Translations under genes and position numbers: made by a program
Shown: positions 41,442-49,726 of the stretch, piece after piece
Layout of the letters: each line of letters starts with the position of its first letter
Numbering within the stretch: position 1 is the stretch's first letter
NCBI GenBank assembly: GCA_041394245.1
Contig: JAWKIR010000002.1
Span: 806,001-870,000 of the forward strand
Source: Acidimicrobiales bacterium
Lineage (GTDB): Bacteria; Actinomycetota; Acidimicrobiia; Acidimicrobiales; Aldehydirespiratoraceae
Length of the DNA stretch: 64,000 nucleotides
Direction: 5' to 3'
Notes under the pieces: model-generated
What the model saw: only the letters and a program-made list of their open reading frames with translations
Databases searched by the model: none
Told to the model about the DNA's origin: nothing

Positions 41442-41488
41442 CCGGGGAGTTCGACGCAGCCGAACTCCGAGGAACGCGAAGCGTTCCC
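41442..41488. repeat. Dispersed double-hairpin element, copy B
   Basis: First hairpin GGAGTTCG/CGAACTCC around ACGCAGC (41446-41468), second GGAACGC-GAA-GCGTTCC (41471-41487). It shares CGCAGCCGAACTC with copy A (5699-5744, minus strand) while the second stem differs in sequence but keeps pairing. It lies between convergent genes and may terminate both. Confidence 0.6.
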
Positions 41489-41494
41489 GGTGCC

Positions 41495-41728
41495 TCAGAC
41501 CTCGATGAAGATGCACTCGCCGGGGCACTCTTCGGCCGACTCGATGGTCGCCTCTTCCTGCCCGGCCTTGACCACGGCCAGACCCTCGGGACCACCGGGG
41601 TCGGAGAAGATCTTGGAGCCTTCCTTGACGTAGGCGAGACCGTCGTCGAGAAGGGTGAAGACGTCGGGGGCGATCTCCTCGCAGAGTCCGTCGCCGGTGC
41701 AGAGATCCTGGTCGATCCAAACCTTCAT
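41495..41728 (-). CDS. Ferredoxin (3Fe-4S type)
   Basis: A 77-residue acidic ferredoxin: VWIDQDLCTGDGLCEEIAPDVF at the start with C10 and C16, and ESAEECPGEC at the end with C68 and C72. The usual middle cysteine of a 4Fe-4S set is absent, so a 3Fe-4S cluster is likely, as in ferredoxins serving actinobacterial P450s. ATG chosen because the upstream frame is unlike coding sequence. It is divergent from the proteasome ATPase gene. Confidence 0.88.
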   Translation of the reverse strand: MKVWIDQDLCTGDGLCEEIAPDVFTLLDDGLAYVKEGSKIFSDPGGPEGLAVVKAGQEEATIESAEECPGECIFIEV

Positions 41729-41813
41729 GAGCGGTGCTGACCTCACTGTGTTCGGCGGGAGAACCCCGCTCGGTCGTCGGATGTCCCGGATACGGGACCA
41801 TTCACTGGTCGGC

Positions 41814-41819
41814 AGCATA
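41814..41819 (-). promoter_or_regulatory. -10 candidate of the ferredoxin gene
   Basis: Minus-strand TATGCT, giving a leader of about 78 nt. The leader contains a GTCCC/GGGAC hairpin near 41783-41797. Weak -35. Confidence 0.4.
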
Positions 41820-41944
41820 ACTGCCGTTCTGAAGGAAGACCGGCATCCAGCGGCGTGAAAATCGGGCACGCCGAACGCGCCACGGAGCGTGAGAAGCCTT
41901 GTGGATCGCCGCGAGGCGTCCGACGACAGAACAGGAGCGGCGTC

Positions 41945-41950
41945 TAGGGT
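41945..41950 (+). promoter_or_regulatory. -10 candidate of the proteasome ATPase gene
   Basis: TAGGGT; predicted initiation near 41957 leaves a leader of about 43 nt before the GTG at 42000. No clear -35. Confidence 0.4.
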
Positions 41951-41999
41951 GACGATCCGAGCAGAGCCAGCCGAACGCAGCCGACGAGATGGAGATGCC

Positions 42000-43739
42000 G
42001 TGGACGACCAGGACGCAACCGCCGAGATCAACCGGCTCCGCATGGTCGCCGCCGAACTCGAGGACGAGGTCACCGCGCTGCGCCGCCGCCTGCAGGACTC
42101 GCCCAAGCGGGTCCGCACACTCGAAGAGCGCCTTCTCGAAACGAAAGGCCAGCTCAGCAAGGCCATCTCGCAGAACGAGAAGCTCACCTACACCCTGCGC
42201 GAGGCCCGGGAACACATCTCGACGTTGCGAGACGAGGTCGACAAGTTGACCCAGCCGCCGTCGGGCTACGGCACCGTGCTCGGCGCCAACGACGACGGCA
42301 CGGTCGACGTCCATGCCGGTGGCCGCAAGATGCGGGTGGCCGTACAGCCCGAACTCGCGGATCGACTGCAGTTGGGCCAGGAGGTCGTGCTCAACGAGTC
42401 CTTCAATGTCGTGCTCGCCCGCAATCCCGACCGCACCGGTGAGGTGGCGACGCTGAAGGAACTGCTCGACGGGGGCGACCGCGCGCTGATCATCGGCCGC
42501 GCCGACGAGGAACGGGTCGTCGAGGTGGGCGACGCAGTACGGACGCAACCGCTGCGCAGCGGCGACACCCTGCTGATCGACCCCCGAGCGGGCGTCGTTC
42601 TCGAACGACTACCCCGTCCCGAGGTCGAGGATCTCGTCCTCGAAGAAGTCCCCGACGTCTCCTACGACGATGTCGGCGGACTCGACTCCCAGATCGAAGA
42701 GATCACCGACGCGGTCGAGTTGCCGTTCGTGCACAGCGCGCTGTTCGCCGACTACGACCTGCCGGCGCCGAAGGGGATCCTCCTCTACGGCCCGCCCGGG
42801 TGCGGCAAGACCCTCATCGCCAAGGCCGTCGCCAACAGCCTGGCCAAGAAGGTCGCCGAGGTGTCGGGCGACAAGGAAGCGCGCAGCTTCTTCCTCAACA
42901 TCAAAGGACCGGAGCTGCTCAACAAGTACGTGGGTGAGACCGAGCGCCAGATCCGTCTGGTGTTCCAGCGAGCCCGTGAGAAGAGCGAGGAGGGCTGGCC
43001 CGTCATCGTGTTCTTCGACGAGATGGAGTCGCTGTTCCGTACGCGGGGGAGCGGCATCAGCTCCGACATCGAGTCGACCATCGTTCCCCAGCTCCTGGCC
43101 GAGATCGACGGTGTCGAAACCCTGCGCAACGTCATCGTGATCGGTGCCTCGAACCGCGAGGACCTCATCGACCCGGCGATCCTGCGACCCGGCCGCCTCG
43201 ACGTGAAGATCAAGATCGAGCGACCCGATGCCGAGGCCGCCGTCCCGATCTTCGCGCGCTACCTCACGTCCGATGTGCCGATCGACGAGGGGATGATCGA
43301 GACACAGGGCGGCGGCGACATCGACAAGGCGATCCAGGCCATGATCGAAGACACCGTCCGCGAGATGTATCGCGAAGACGACGCCAACCGCTTTCTCGAG
43401 GTCACGTACCAGAACGGCGACAAGGAGGTCATGTACTTCAAGGACTTCTCGTCGGGGGCGATGATCGAGAACGTCGTGCGGCGAGCGAAGAAGCTCGCGA
43501 TCAAGCGTGAGATCGCCGGCGGTGATCGCGGCATCCGTACCGACGATCTCCTCGCATCGATCCGTCAGGAATTCAAGGAGCACGAGGACCTTCCCAACAC
43601 GACGAACCCCGACGACTGGGCGAAGATCTCGGGCAAGAAGGGCGAGCGCATCGTCTACGTCCGCACCCTGATCCACACCAACGAGAACGCGTCCGGGGGC
43701 AAGTCGATCGACTCGGTCGCCACCGGCCAGTACCTGTAG
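42000..43739 (+). CDS. arc: Proteasome-associated AAA ATPase ARC/Mpa
   Basis: A 579-residue ring ATPase. Residues 1-75 are the coiled coil that binds Pup; an OB-fold region follows; the AAA domain has Walker A GPPGCGKT near 264-271 and Walker B VIVFFDEMESL near 337; the C-terminus ends GQYL, the docking tail for the 20S proteasome gate. It recognises pupylated proteins, unfolds them and feeds PrcAB. GTG start preceded by GGAG. A 111-base upstream open extension is not conserved-looking. Twenty-one bases separate it from gdh. Confidence 0.97.
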   Translation: MDDQDATAEINRLRMVAAELEDEVTALRRRLQDSPKRVRTLEERLLETKGQLSKAISQNEKLTYTLREAREHISTLRDEVDKLTQPPSGYGTVLGANDDGTVDVHAGGRKMRVAVQPELADRLQLGQEVVLNESFNVVLARNPDRTGEVATLKELLDGGDRALIIGRADEERVVEVGDAVRTQPLRSGDTLLIDPRAGVVLERLPRPEVEDLVLEEVPDVSYDDVGGLDSQIEEITDAVELPFVHSALFADYDLPAPKGILLYGPPGCGKTLIAKAVANSLAKKVAEVSGDKEARSFFLNIKGPELLNKYVGETERQIRLVFQRAREKSEEGWPVIVFFDEMESLFRTRGSGISSDIESTIVPQLLAEIDGVETLRNVIVIGASNREDLIDPAILRPGRLDVKIKIERPDAEAAVPIFARYLTSDVPIDEGMIETQGGGDIDKAIQAMIEDTVREMYREDDANRFLEVTYQNGDKEVMYFKDFSSGAMIENVVRRAKKLAIKREIAGGDRGIRTDDLLASIRQEFKEHEDLPNTTNPDDWAKISGKKGERIVYVRTLIHTNENASGGKSIDSVATGQYL

Positions 43740-43760
43740 CCCGGCCTGATCGAGCGACAC

Positions 43761-45029
43761 ATGCCCAACGGAACCACCGCCCGTCTCTACGAGGAGGCGA
43801 CGGCCAATGTCGAACAGGCCGCCGAGGCCATCGACATGGACCCGAAGGTCCGCAGGATCCTGTCGTCGCCGATGAGCGAGCTGATCATCAACTTCCCCGT
43901 CCGCCGCGACGACGGCGACTACGAACTCCTGCAGGGCTACCGGATCCAGCACAACAACGTCCTCGGCCCCTACAAGGGCGGGATCCGCTTCCACCCCGGC
44001 GTCGACCTCCACGAGGTGCGGGCGCTCGCCACCTGGATGACCTTCAAGTGCGCCCTGCTCCACCTTCCCTTCGGTGGCGCGAAGGGTGGCGTGGCCATCG
44101 ATCCACGCCAGTACAGCGACGCCGAACGCGAGCGGGTGGTCCGGCGCTTCACCCACTCACTCGGCGAGAACATCGGCCCGGAGTTCGACATCCCGGCGCC
44201 CGACGTCGGCACCGACGCCCAGACCATGGGTTGGATGATGGACACCTATCTCAACAGCCGTGGTCCCGGTGAGCGCCAGAACGCTCGTCGCGTGGTGACC
44301 GGAAAGCCTCTCGAGCTCGGTGGCAGCGCCGGCCGCGTCTCTGCGACGGGAAGGGGAGCGGCCTATGTGCTGCGCCATCTCTACGGCGAGTTCGACCGCA
44401 CCCTCGCGGGCCAGACCGCCGCCGTGCAGGGGTCGGGCAATGTCGGCTCCCACGCCGCCCTCGCGCTGGCGGAGCTCGACATGGACGTCGTGGCCATCAG
44501 CGACGCGAGCGGCGGGATCCACGACCCCGCCGGCCTCGATGTCGAAAAGGTGCTCGCCCACGTGGCCGAATACGGCGGCGTGGCCGGCTACGCCGCAGCC
44601 GACGCGCTCACCTGCGAGGAATTCTTCGCGCTCGACGTCGACGTACTGGTCCCCGCTGCGCTCGAGGCACAGATCACGATCGAGAACGTCGACTCCATCC
44701 GTGCGTCCGTCGTCCTGGAAGCGGCCAACGGCCCCGTCACCGCCGACGCCTCCGCGGTGCTCGAAGCGGGAGGCGTTCATGTGATTCCCGACATCCTCAC
44801 CAACGCCGGTGGCGTCGTCGTCTCGTACTACGAATGGGTGCAGAACAAGACGAGTGACCGTTGGACGGCCGCCGACGTCGACGCACGACTCCGCGATGCG
44901 ATGTGGGAGGCCGCCGACCGGGTCGCGATCCGTCGCCAGCAGCGTGGCTGTTCTCGGCGACAGGCCGCCTACATCGAGGCCGCGGACCTGTTGCACACGG
45001 TCTACGGACTGCGCGGCATCTTCCCCTGA
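43761..45029 (+). CDS. gdhA: Glutamate dehydrogenase
   Basis: A 422-residue enzyme interconverting glutamate and 2-oxoglutarate plus ammonia. YKGGIRFHP with the substrate lysine and LPFGGAKGGV with the catalytic lysine are near residues 74-112; the dinucleotide-binding VQGSGNVGSHAA is near 226. Length fits the hexameric catabolic type, so oxidative use of amino acids is plausible; NAD versus NADP use is not decided. Placed between arc and an amino-acid ABC transporter. A CCGAG/CTCGG hairpin lies just past the stop. Confidence 0.92.
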   Translation: MPNGTTARLYEEATANVEQAAEAIDMDPKVRRILSSPMSELIINFPVRRDDGDYELLQGYRIQHNNVLGPYKGGIRFHPGVDLHEVRALATWMTFKCALLHLPFGGAKGGVAIDPRQYSDAERERVVRRFTHSLGENIGPEFDIPAPDVGTDAQTMGWMMDTYLNSRGPGERQNARRVVTGKPLELGGSAGRVSATGRGAAYVLRHLYGEFDRTLAGQTAAVQGSGNVGSHAALALAELDMDVVAISDASGGIHDPAGLDVEKVLAHVAEYGGVAGYAAADALTCEEFFALDVDVLVPAALEAQITIENVDSIRASVVLEAANGPVTADASAVLEAGGVHVIPDILTNAGGVVVSYYEWVQNKTSDRWTAADVDARLRDAMWEAADRVAIRRQQRGCSRRQAAYIEAADLLHTVYGLRGIFP

Positions 45030-45120
45030 GCGGCCCCGGCCGAGGCTTCTCGGAGCGGCCACCGTGTGAACGCCGCGTGTCCATTCCCTGGCCACAATCG
45101 AGCCAATCGGACGGGACCTG

Positions 45121-45149
45121 CTGACAGACGGCCCTCGGGCGACTATTCT
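45121..45149 (+). promoter_or_regulatory. Promoter of the amino-acid ABC transporter operon
   Basis: CTGACA (45121-45126), a 17-nt spacer, TATTCT (45144-45149): the best sigma-70-type match on the plus strand. Initiation near 45156 gives a leader of about 32 nt with TTGGAGGGA as ribosome site before the ATG at 45188. Confidence 0.65.
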
Positions 45150-45187
45150 CGGCACTCCCGAATCCCGGGGATCAACTTGGAGGGAAT

Positions 45188-46294
45188 ATGCGAAAGCATT
45201 GGACACTGCGGCTCTTGGCCGTCCTATTCAGCTTTGCGCTGGTGGCAACCGCCTGCGGCGACGACAGTTCTGACGACAGCTCGAGCGGCGACAGCGGCAG
45301 CGACAGCACCGGTGACAGCGGCAGCGACAGCAGCGACGACACCGTCGACCTGGTGCAGGACGGCGGAAACACCGTCCAGACGATCATCGACCGCGGCGTG
45401 CTCAAGTGCGGCGTCAACGGCCAGCTGCTCGGCTTCTCGAACGTCGAGGACGACGGCTCGTACACCGGCCTCGATGTCGACTACTGCCGGGCCATCGCGG
45501 CCGCCCTGCTCGACGATCCCGATGCGGTGGAATACACCGATCTGACCGCCGAGACCCGCTTCACCGCCCTGCAGTCCGGTGACATCGACGTCCTCATCCG
45601 CAACGGCACCTGGACCTCGTCGCGAGACGGCGCCCTGGGCCTCCAGTGGGCCGCCACCACCTTCTACGACGGTGCGGGCATGCTCGTGAACGCCGACTCC
45701 GGCTTCGAATCGGTCGCCGACATGGACGGCACCATCATCTGTGTGCAGACCGGTACGACCACCGAGATCAACCTCGAGATCTACTTCGACAACCTCGGTA
45801 TCAGCTACGAGCCGTTGAACGTCGCTGACGAGGCCGCGGTCACCTCGAACTTCTCGAGTGGAGCCTGCGACGGCTACGTGACGGACAAGTCCGGTCTCGC
45901 ATCGTTCGCCGCGACCTACGACGGCGACGTCACCATCCTCGACGACACCATGTCGAAGGAGCCCCTCGGGCCGGCCACGCGTGAAGGCGACGACGATTTC
46001 TTCGACGTCGTCCAGTGGACGGTGTTCGCCACCTTCAACGCCGAGGAGTTCGGCATCACGTCCGAGAACGTCGGCGACTTCATCGGGAGCGAGAACGGCG
46101 CCATCGCGAAGTTCCTCAACGACGAAGAGTCGGGCCTCGCATTCCCGACGGCCGACTGGGCGGTCCGGATCATCGAAGCGGTGGGCAACTACCAGGAGAT
46201 CTACGACCGCAACATCGCCCCACTCGGGATTCCCGAGGGAGTCAACCAGCTCTACACCCAGGGCGGGATCCTCTACGGACCCCCGGTCAACTGA
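45188..46294 (+). CDS. aapJ: Amino-acid ABC transporter substrate-binding lipoprotein (AapJ-like)
   Basis: A 368-residue periplasmic-binding-type protein. Signal peptide with lipobox ending ATAC and lipidation at C23, then a Ser/Gly/Asp-rich linker (about 24-52), then the two-lobed binding domain (QTIIDRGVLKCGVNGQLLGFS; YTGLDVDYCRAIAAALL; DIDVLIRNGTWTSSRD). The pattern fits the general L-amino-acid (Aap/Bzt) family. It captures amino acids outside the membrane. A strong hairpin separates it from the permease genes. Confidence 0.9.
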   Translation: MRKHWTLRLLAVLFSFALVATACGDDSSDDSSSGDSGSDSTGDSGSDSSDDTVDLVQDGGNTVQTIIDRGVLKCGVNGQLLGFSNVEDDGSYTGLDVDYCRAIAAALLDDPDAVEYTDLTAETRFTALQSGDIDVLIRNGTWTSSRDGALGLQWAATTFYDGAGMLVNADSGFESVADMDGTIICVQTGTTTEINLEIYFDNLGISYEPLNVADEAAVTSNFSSGACDGYVTDKSGLASFAATYDGDVTILDDTMSKEPLGPATREGDDDFFDVVQWTVFATFNAEEFGITSENVGDFIGSENGAIAKFLNDEESGLAFPTADWAVRIIEAVGNYQEIYDRNIAPLGIPEGVNQLYTQGGILYGPPVN

Positions 46295-46333
46295 TGTCGG
46301 TCCAGGTCCTCTGACCTGAACTCTGCGAACGAA

Positions 46334-46366
46334 CCGAGGGGCAGGGCTCCGGGCCCTGTCCCTCGG
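46334..46366 (+). terminator. Intercistronic hairpin after the binding-protein gene
   Basis: A 14-bp GC-rich stem (46334-46347 with 46353-46366, one G-U pair) and a short loop, with no T-run after it. Such hairpins after binding-protein genes usually stabilise the upstream message and reduce permease expression by partial termination. Confidence 0.65.
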
Positions 46367-46397
46367 TCGTCGCCGGACTCACCCTGAAAGAACTTCC

Positions 46398-47588
46398 TTG
46401 ACCGTCGTCGAGCAAGAGATCCACACCCCGACGAAGCCGCCGTTCTATCGCGACGTGCGCGTGCTGCGATGGCTGTTCCAGTTCGCCGTCGTGGGCGTCG
46501 TCGCCTACGCGCTCTACCGGCTCTACGACAACGCCATCACGAACCTCGAGGATTCCGGTCTGCCCACCGGGTTCGACTTCCTCGACAACCAGGCCCGTTT
46601 CGCCATCCCCGGCCTCGCCGACAGCGCCGACTACTCGATTCGCAAGGCCTACTGGGCCGGGTACCTCAACACGCTGCGGGTCATCGTCGTGGGCATCCCG
46701 TTGTGCACCGCGCTGGGCGTGATCATCGGCATCATGCGCCTGAGCGACAACCTGCTCGTGCGGGCCGTGGGCACCATCTATGTCGAACTCTTCCGCAATA
46801 TTCCCGTCCTGCTCTGGATCTTCATCACCTACCTGGTGATCATTCTTCTGAACCTTCCCCAGATCACCGACGACGTCACCCCGTTCAACGCCTTCGTGAT
46901 CTCGAACCGCGGCATCGGCATCCCCTGGTTCAACCCCGATGCGAGTCTCCTCACATTCCTGGGATTCGTCGGCATCGGCCTCATCGCCGTGGTGGGCGTC
47001 AACATCTGGCGCCGCACGGTCAACGAGAAGACCGGCCAGCCCTCGAGGGGCGGCCTCTACGGGCTCATCGCCTTCCTGATCGCACTGGCCATCGGCCACT
47101 TCGTGTCGGGCAAGGCCCTCTCGTACGAAGCGGCAGAGATCGCCGAGAACGGCCGCCAGATCGAGGGCGGGATGAACATCTTCCCGCCCTACATCGGCCT
47201 CACCATCGCGCTGGTCCTCTACACGGCGAGCCATGTCGCCGAGATCGTGCGCGGGTCGATCCAGGCGATCCACAAGGGACAGGCCGAGGCGGCGCAGGCC
47301 ATCGCGCTCTCCACCTTCCAGCGCTACCGCTACGTCATCCTGCCCCAGGCGTTCCGGATCATGATCCCGCCGCTGGCCAGCCAATACCTCAACATCACCA
47401 AGAACTCGTCGCTGGCAGTCGCCATCTCCTACGTCGAGATCACGTCGATCTTCCAGCGGGTGTCGAACAACGCCACGCCCGCGTTGCAGGCGCTGATCAT
47501 CCTGATGTTCTGCTACCTGACGTTCAGCATCGGCATCTCGCTGATCGCCAACTTCTTCAACCGACGACTGTCGCTGGAGACCCGCTGA
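46398..47588 (+). CDS. aapQ: Amino-acid ABC transporter permease (AapQ-like)
   Basis: A 396-residue membrane protein with about eight helices. The long first periplasmic loop (about residues 45-75) and the C-terminal EAA loop (QAEAAQAIALSTFQRYRYVILPQAFRIMIPPL) identify a HisMQ-type permease of the Aap/Bzt group. The TTG start is the earliest in frame before the conserved PTKPPFYRD segment; other starts would remove it. Next gene begins in the stop codon. Confidence 0.88.
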   Translation: MTVVEQEIHTPTKPPFYRDVRVLRWLFQFAVVGVVAYALYRLYDNAITNLEDSGLPTGFDFLDNQARFAIPGLADSADYSIRKAYWAGYLNTLRVIVVGIPLCTALGVIIGIMRLSDNLLVRAVGTIYVELFRNIPVLLWIFITYLVIILLNLPQITDDVTPFNAFVISNRGIGIPWFNPDASLLTFLGFVGIGLIAVVGVNIWRRTVNEKTGQPSRGGLYGLIAFLIALAIGHFVSGKALSYEAAEIAENGRQIEGGMNIFPPYIGLTIALVLYTASHVAEIVRGSIQAIHKGQAEAAQAIALSTFQRYRYVILPQAFRIMIPPLASQYLNITKNSSLAVAISYVEITSIFQRVSNNATPALQALIILMFCYLTFSIGISLIANFFNRRLSLETR

Positions 47589-48865
47589 TGGCACAAGACG
47601 ACCAGCCACAGCCGATCGGCGTCGTCGGCACCGACGAACCGAACCCGATCGCGGCCGAGCCACCTCCGCTCGTCGAGAGCGGGTGGGGACTGAGCGACAT
47701 CCTCCGGAAGAACCTCTTCAAGGACACGAAGAACTCGATCCTCACCCTGGTCTTCGGTGCGGTCATCCTCTTCGTGCTCTACAAGACGTTCACCTACGTC
47801 TTCATCACGGCCCGCTGGGAAGTCATCTACAACGGCCCACTCGAGTTCTACATGGTCGGCAAGGACTTCGGCCGGACCGGAATCTCCTACGAGATGTTGT
47901 GGGCCGGCATCTACACGGCCGTGCTCGCCATGGGCATCGGGTCCGGACTCGGCTACAACGCCGAAGCGCCTCCGATGCGCCTCGGCGCTCGCGCCGCGAT
48001 GATCGGCGGTCCGCTGGTCGGCATCGTCTTCATCCTCTCGATGACGCGCACCGTCATACCGACGCTGCTGACGCTCGGCGCGGTCGGGATGCTGATCGCG
48101 GGCAACCAGATCGGACGACGGGCGCCGGAGGGCATTCGCCGTCGATCCAGCTGGATCCTGCTGGCGATGACCTTCCTGGCCTTCGGGCTCATCACGGACT
48201 TCACGCCGTCCAACATCGACGAATTCGGTGGGCTGCTGCTCACCATCGTCGTGGCCTTTGCCGGCATCTCGCTGAGCTTCCCGATCGGCGTCGTCATGGC
48301 GCTCGCCCGACGATCGACCTTCCCGCTGATCCGTCCGCTGGCGGTCGGCTACATCGAACTCGTGCGCGGCGTGCCGCTCATCAGCCTGCTCTTCATGGGC
48401 CAGTTCGCTCTCGGGTTCCTCTTCCCTCCGAACGCGGCACTTCCCGGGCCGATTCCCCGAGCGATCATCATGATCACCCTCTTCTCGGGTGCCTACGTCG
48501 CCGAGGTCGTTCGCGGCGGTCTGCAGTCGGTCCCGGCCGGGCAGATCGAGGCGGGCAAGGCCCTCGGACTCTCGCCCTTCACCATCACCCGCCAGATCGT
48601 GCTCCCGCAGGCGCTGCGCAACTCGATCCCGGCACTGATCGGCCAGTTCATCTCGTTGCTGAAGGACGTCTCGCTGCTGGTCGTCATCGGCCTGCAGGAG
48701 ATGCTCGGCATCGTCGACGTCGTCCTCGCACGCCAGGAATTCGTCAACCAGGGCTACGTCCCGGAGGCCTACGCATTCGTGGGAACCATCTACTGGACCT
48801 TGTGCTTCTCGATGTCACGGGCCGCACAACGTCTCGAAACCCGACTCGGAGTAGGAACGCGATGA
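47588..48865 (+). CDS. aapM: Amino-acid ABC transporter permease (AapM-like)
   Basis: A 425-residue permease, longer than AapQ because of an N-terminal soluble stretch and extra helices. The EAA loop (GQIEAGKALGLSPFTITRQIVLPQALRNSIPAL) contacts the ATPase. Pairs with AapQ to form the channel. The ATG overlaps the aapQ stop by one base and its own stop overlaps the ATPase start by four. Confidence 0.9.
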   Translation: MAQDDQPQPIGVVGTDEPNPIAAEPPPLVESGWGLSDILRKNLFKDTKNSILTLVFGAVILFVLYKTFTYVFITARWEVIYNGPLEFYMVGKDFGRTGISYEMLWAGIYTAVLAMGIGSGLGYNAEAPPMRLGARAAMIGGPLVGIVFILSMTRTVIPTLLTLGAVGMLIAGNQIGRRAPEGIRRRSSWILLAMTFLAFGLITDFTPSNIDEFGGLLLTIVVAFAGISLSFPIGVVMALARRSTFPLIRPLAVGYIELVRGVPLISLLFMGQFALGFLFPPNAALPGPIPRAIIMITLFSGAYVAEVVRGGLQSVPAGQIEAGKALGLSPFTITRQIVLPQALRNSIPALIGQFISLLKDVSLLVVIGLQEMLGIVDVVLARQEFVNQGYVPEAYAFVGTIYWTLCFSMSRAAQRLETRLGVGTR

Positions 48866-49671
48866 GCGATCAGCCAACTGACCACGGAACTTCAGCCTCG
48901 ACCTCGCTCACGGGTGCGGCCACCGTCGCCGGCGGCACCGGCGAGCCGATCATCACGGTGCAGGGGGTCGACAAGTTCTTCGGCGAGTTCCAGGCTCTGA
49001 AGAACGTCAACCTGGTCGTCGGCAAACAGGAGGTCGTCGTCGTCATCGGCCCTTCCGGGTCGGGCAAGTCGACACTCATCCGCTGTGTCAACCATCTCGA
49101 AGAGCACACGAACGGCACGATCATCGTCGACGGCGTCGAACTGACCAAGGACATCCGCAACATCCAGGAGATCCGCCGCGAGTGCGGGATGGTCTTCCAG
49201 TCGTTCAACCTCTTCCCTCACATGACGGTGCTCGACAACATCACCCTCGGGCCCCGCCGTGTGCGCAAGAAGCCCAAGGCGGCGGCGGAGAAGGCGGCGA
49301 TGGAGCTGCTCGAGATGGTCAAGATCCCCGAGCAGGCCAAGAAGTACCCGGGCCAGCTCTCGGGCGGTCAGCAGCAGCGTGTCGCCATCGCCCGGGCACT
49401 CGCCATGGAACCCAAGGTCATGCTGTTCGACGAGCCCACCTCGGCCCTCGACCCCGAGATGGTCAAGGAGGTGCTCGATGCGATGCAGGACCTCGCCGAG
49501 TCGGGCATGACGATGATCGTGGTCACCCACGAGATGGGATTCGCCCGCGCGGTCGCGGACCGCGTCGCGTTCATGGCCAGCGGCGAGATCGTCGAGGTCG
49601 GCACACCGGAGCATTTCTTCACCAACCCCCAGGAAGAGCGGACCAAGCTCTTCCTCTCGCAGATCCTCTGA
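48862..49671 (+). CDS. aapP: Amino-acid ABC transporter ATPase (AapP-like)
   Basis: A 269-residue ABC ATPase with Walker A GPSGSGKST, signature LSGGQQQR, Walker B VMLFDEPTSALD and switch VTHEMGF. It powers the AapQM channel. The first 28 residues are a Ser/Thr-rich extension not usual for the family. ATGA overlap with aapM. Fifty-five bases separate it from dop, whose own -10 box suggests independent transcription. Confidence 0.94.
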   Translation: MSDQPTDHGTSASTSLTGAATVAGGTGEPIITVQGVDKFFGEFQALKNVNLVVGKQEVVVVIGPSGSGKSTLIRCVNHLEEHTNGTIIVDGVELTKDIRNIQEIRRECGMVFQSFNLFPHMTVLDNITLGPRRVRKKPKAAAEKAAMELLEMVKIPEQAKKYPGQLSGGQQQRVAIARALAMEPKVMLFDEPTSALDPEMVKEVLDAMQDLAESGMTMIVVTHEMGFARAVADRVAFMASGEIVEVGTPEHFFTNPQEERTKLFLSQIL

Positions 49672-49713
49672 GCGACCCGTTTGTCGCAACGCTGGTCAGC
49701 CCTGACGTCGGGC

Positions 49714-49719
49714 TAGGGT
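49714..49719 (+). promoter_or_regulatory. -10 box of dop (leaderless)
   Basis: TAGGGT exactly 7 nt before the dop ATG. A GGTCAG..CTGAC inverted repeat lies just upstream. No clear -35. Confidence 0.55.
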
Positions 49720-49726
49720 CGCTCCG

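Noticed and set aside
41889..41999. Upstream in-frame extension of the proteasome ATPase from 41889
   Set aside because: It is basic low-complexity, would overlap the -10 candidate, and the GTG at 42000 has GGAG and begins the expected coiled coil.
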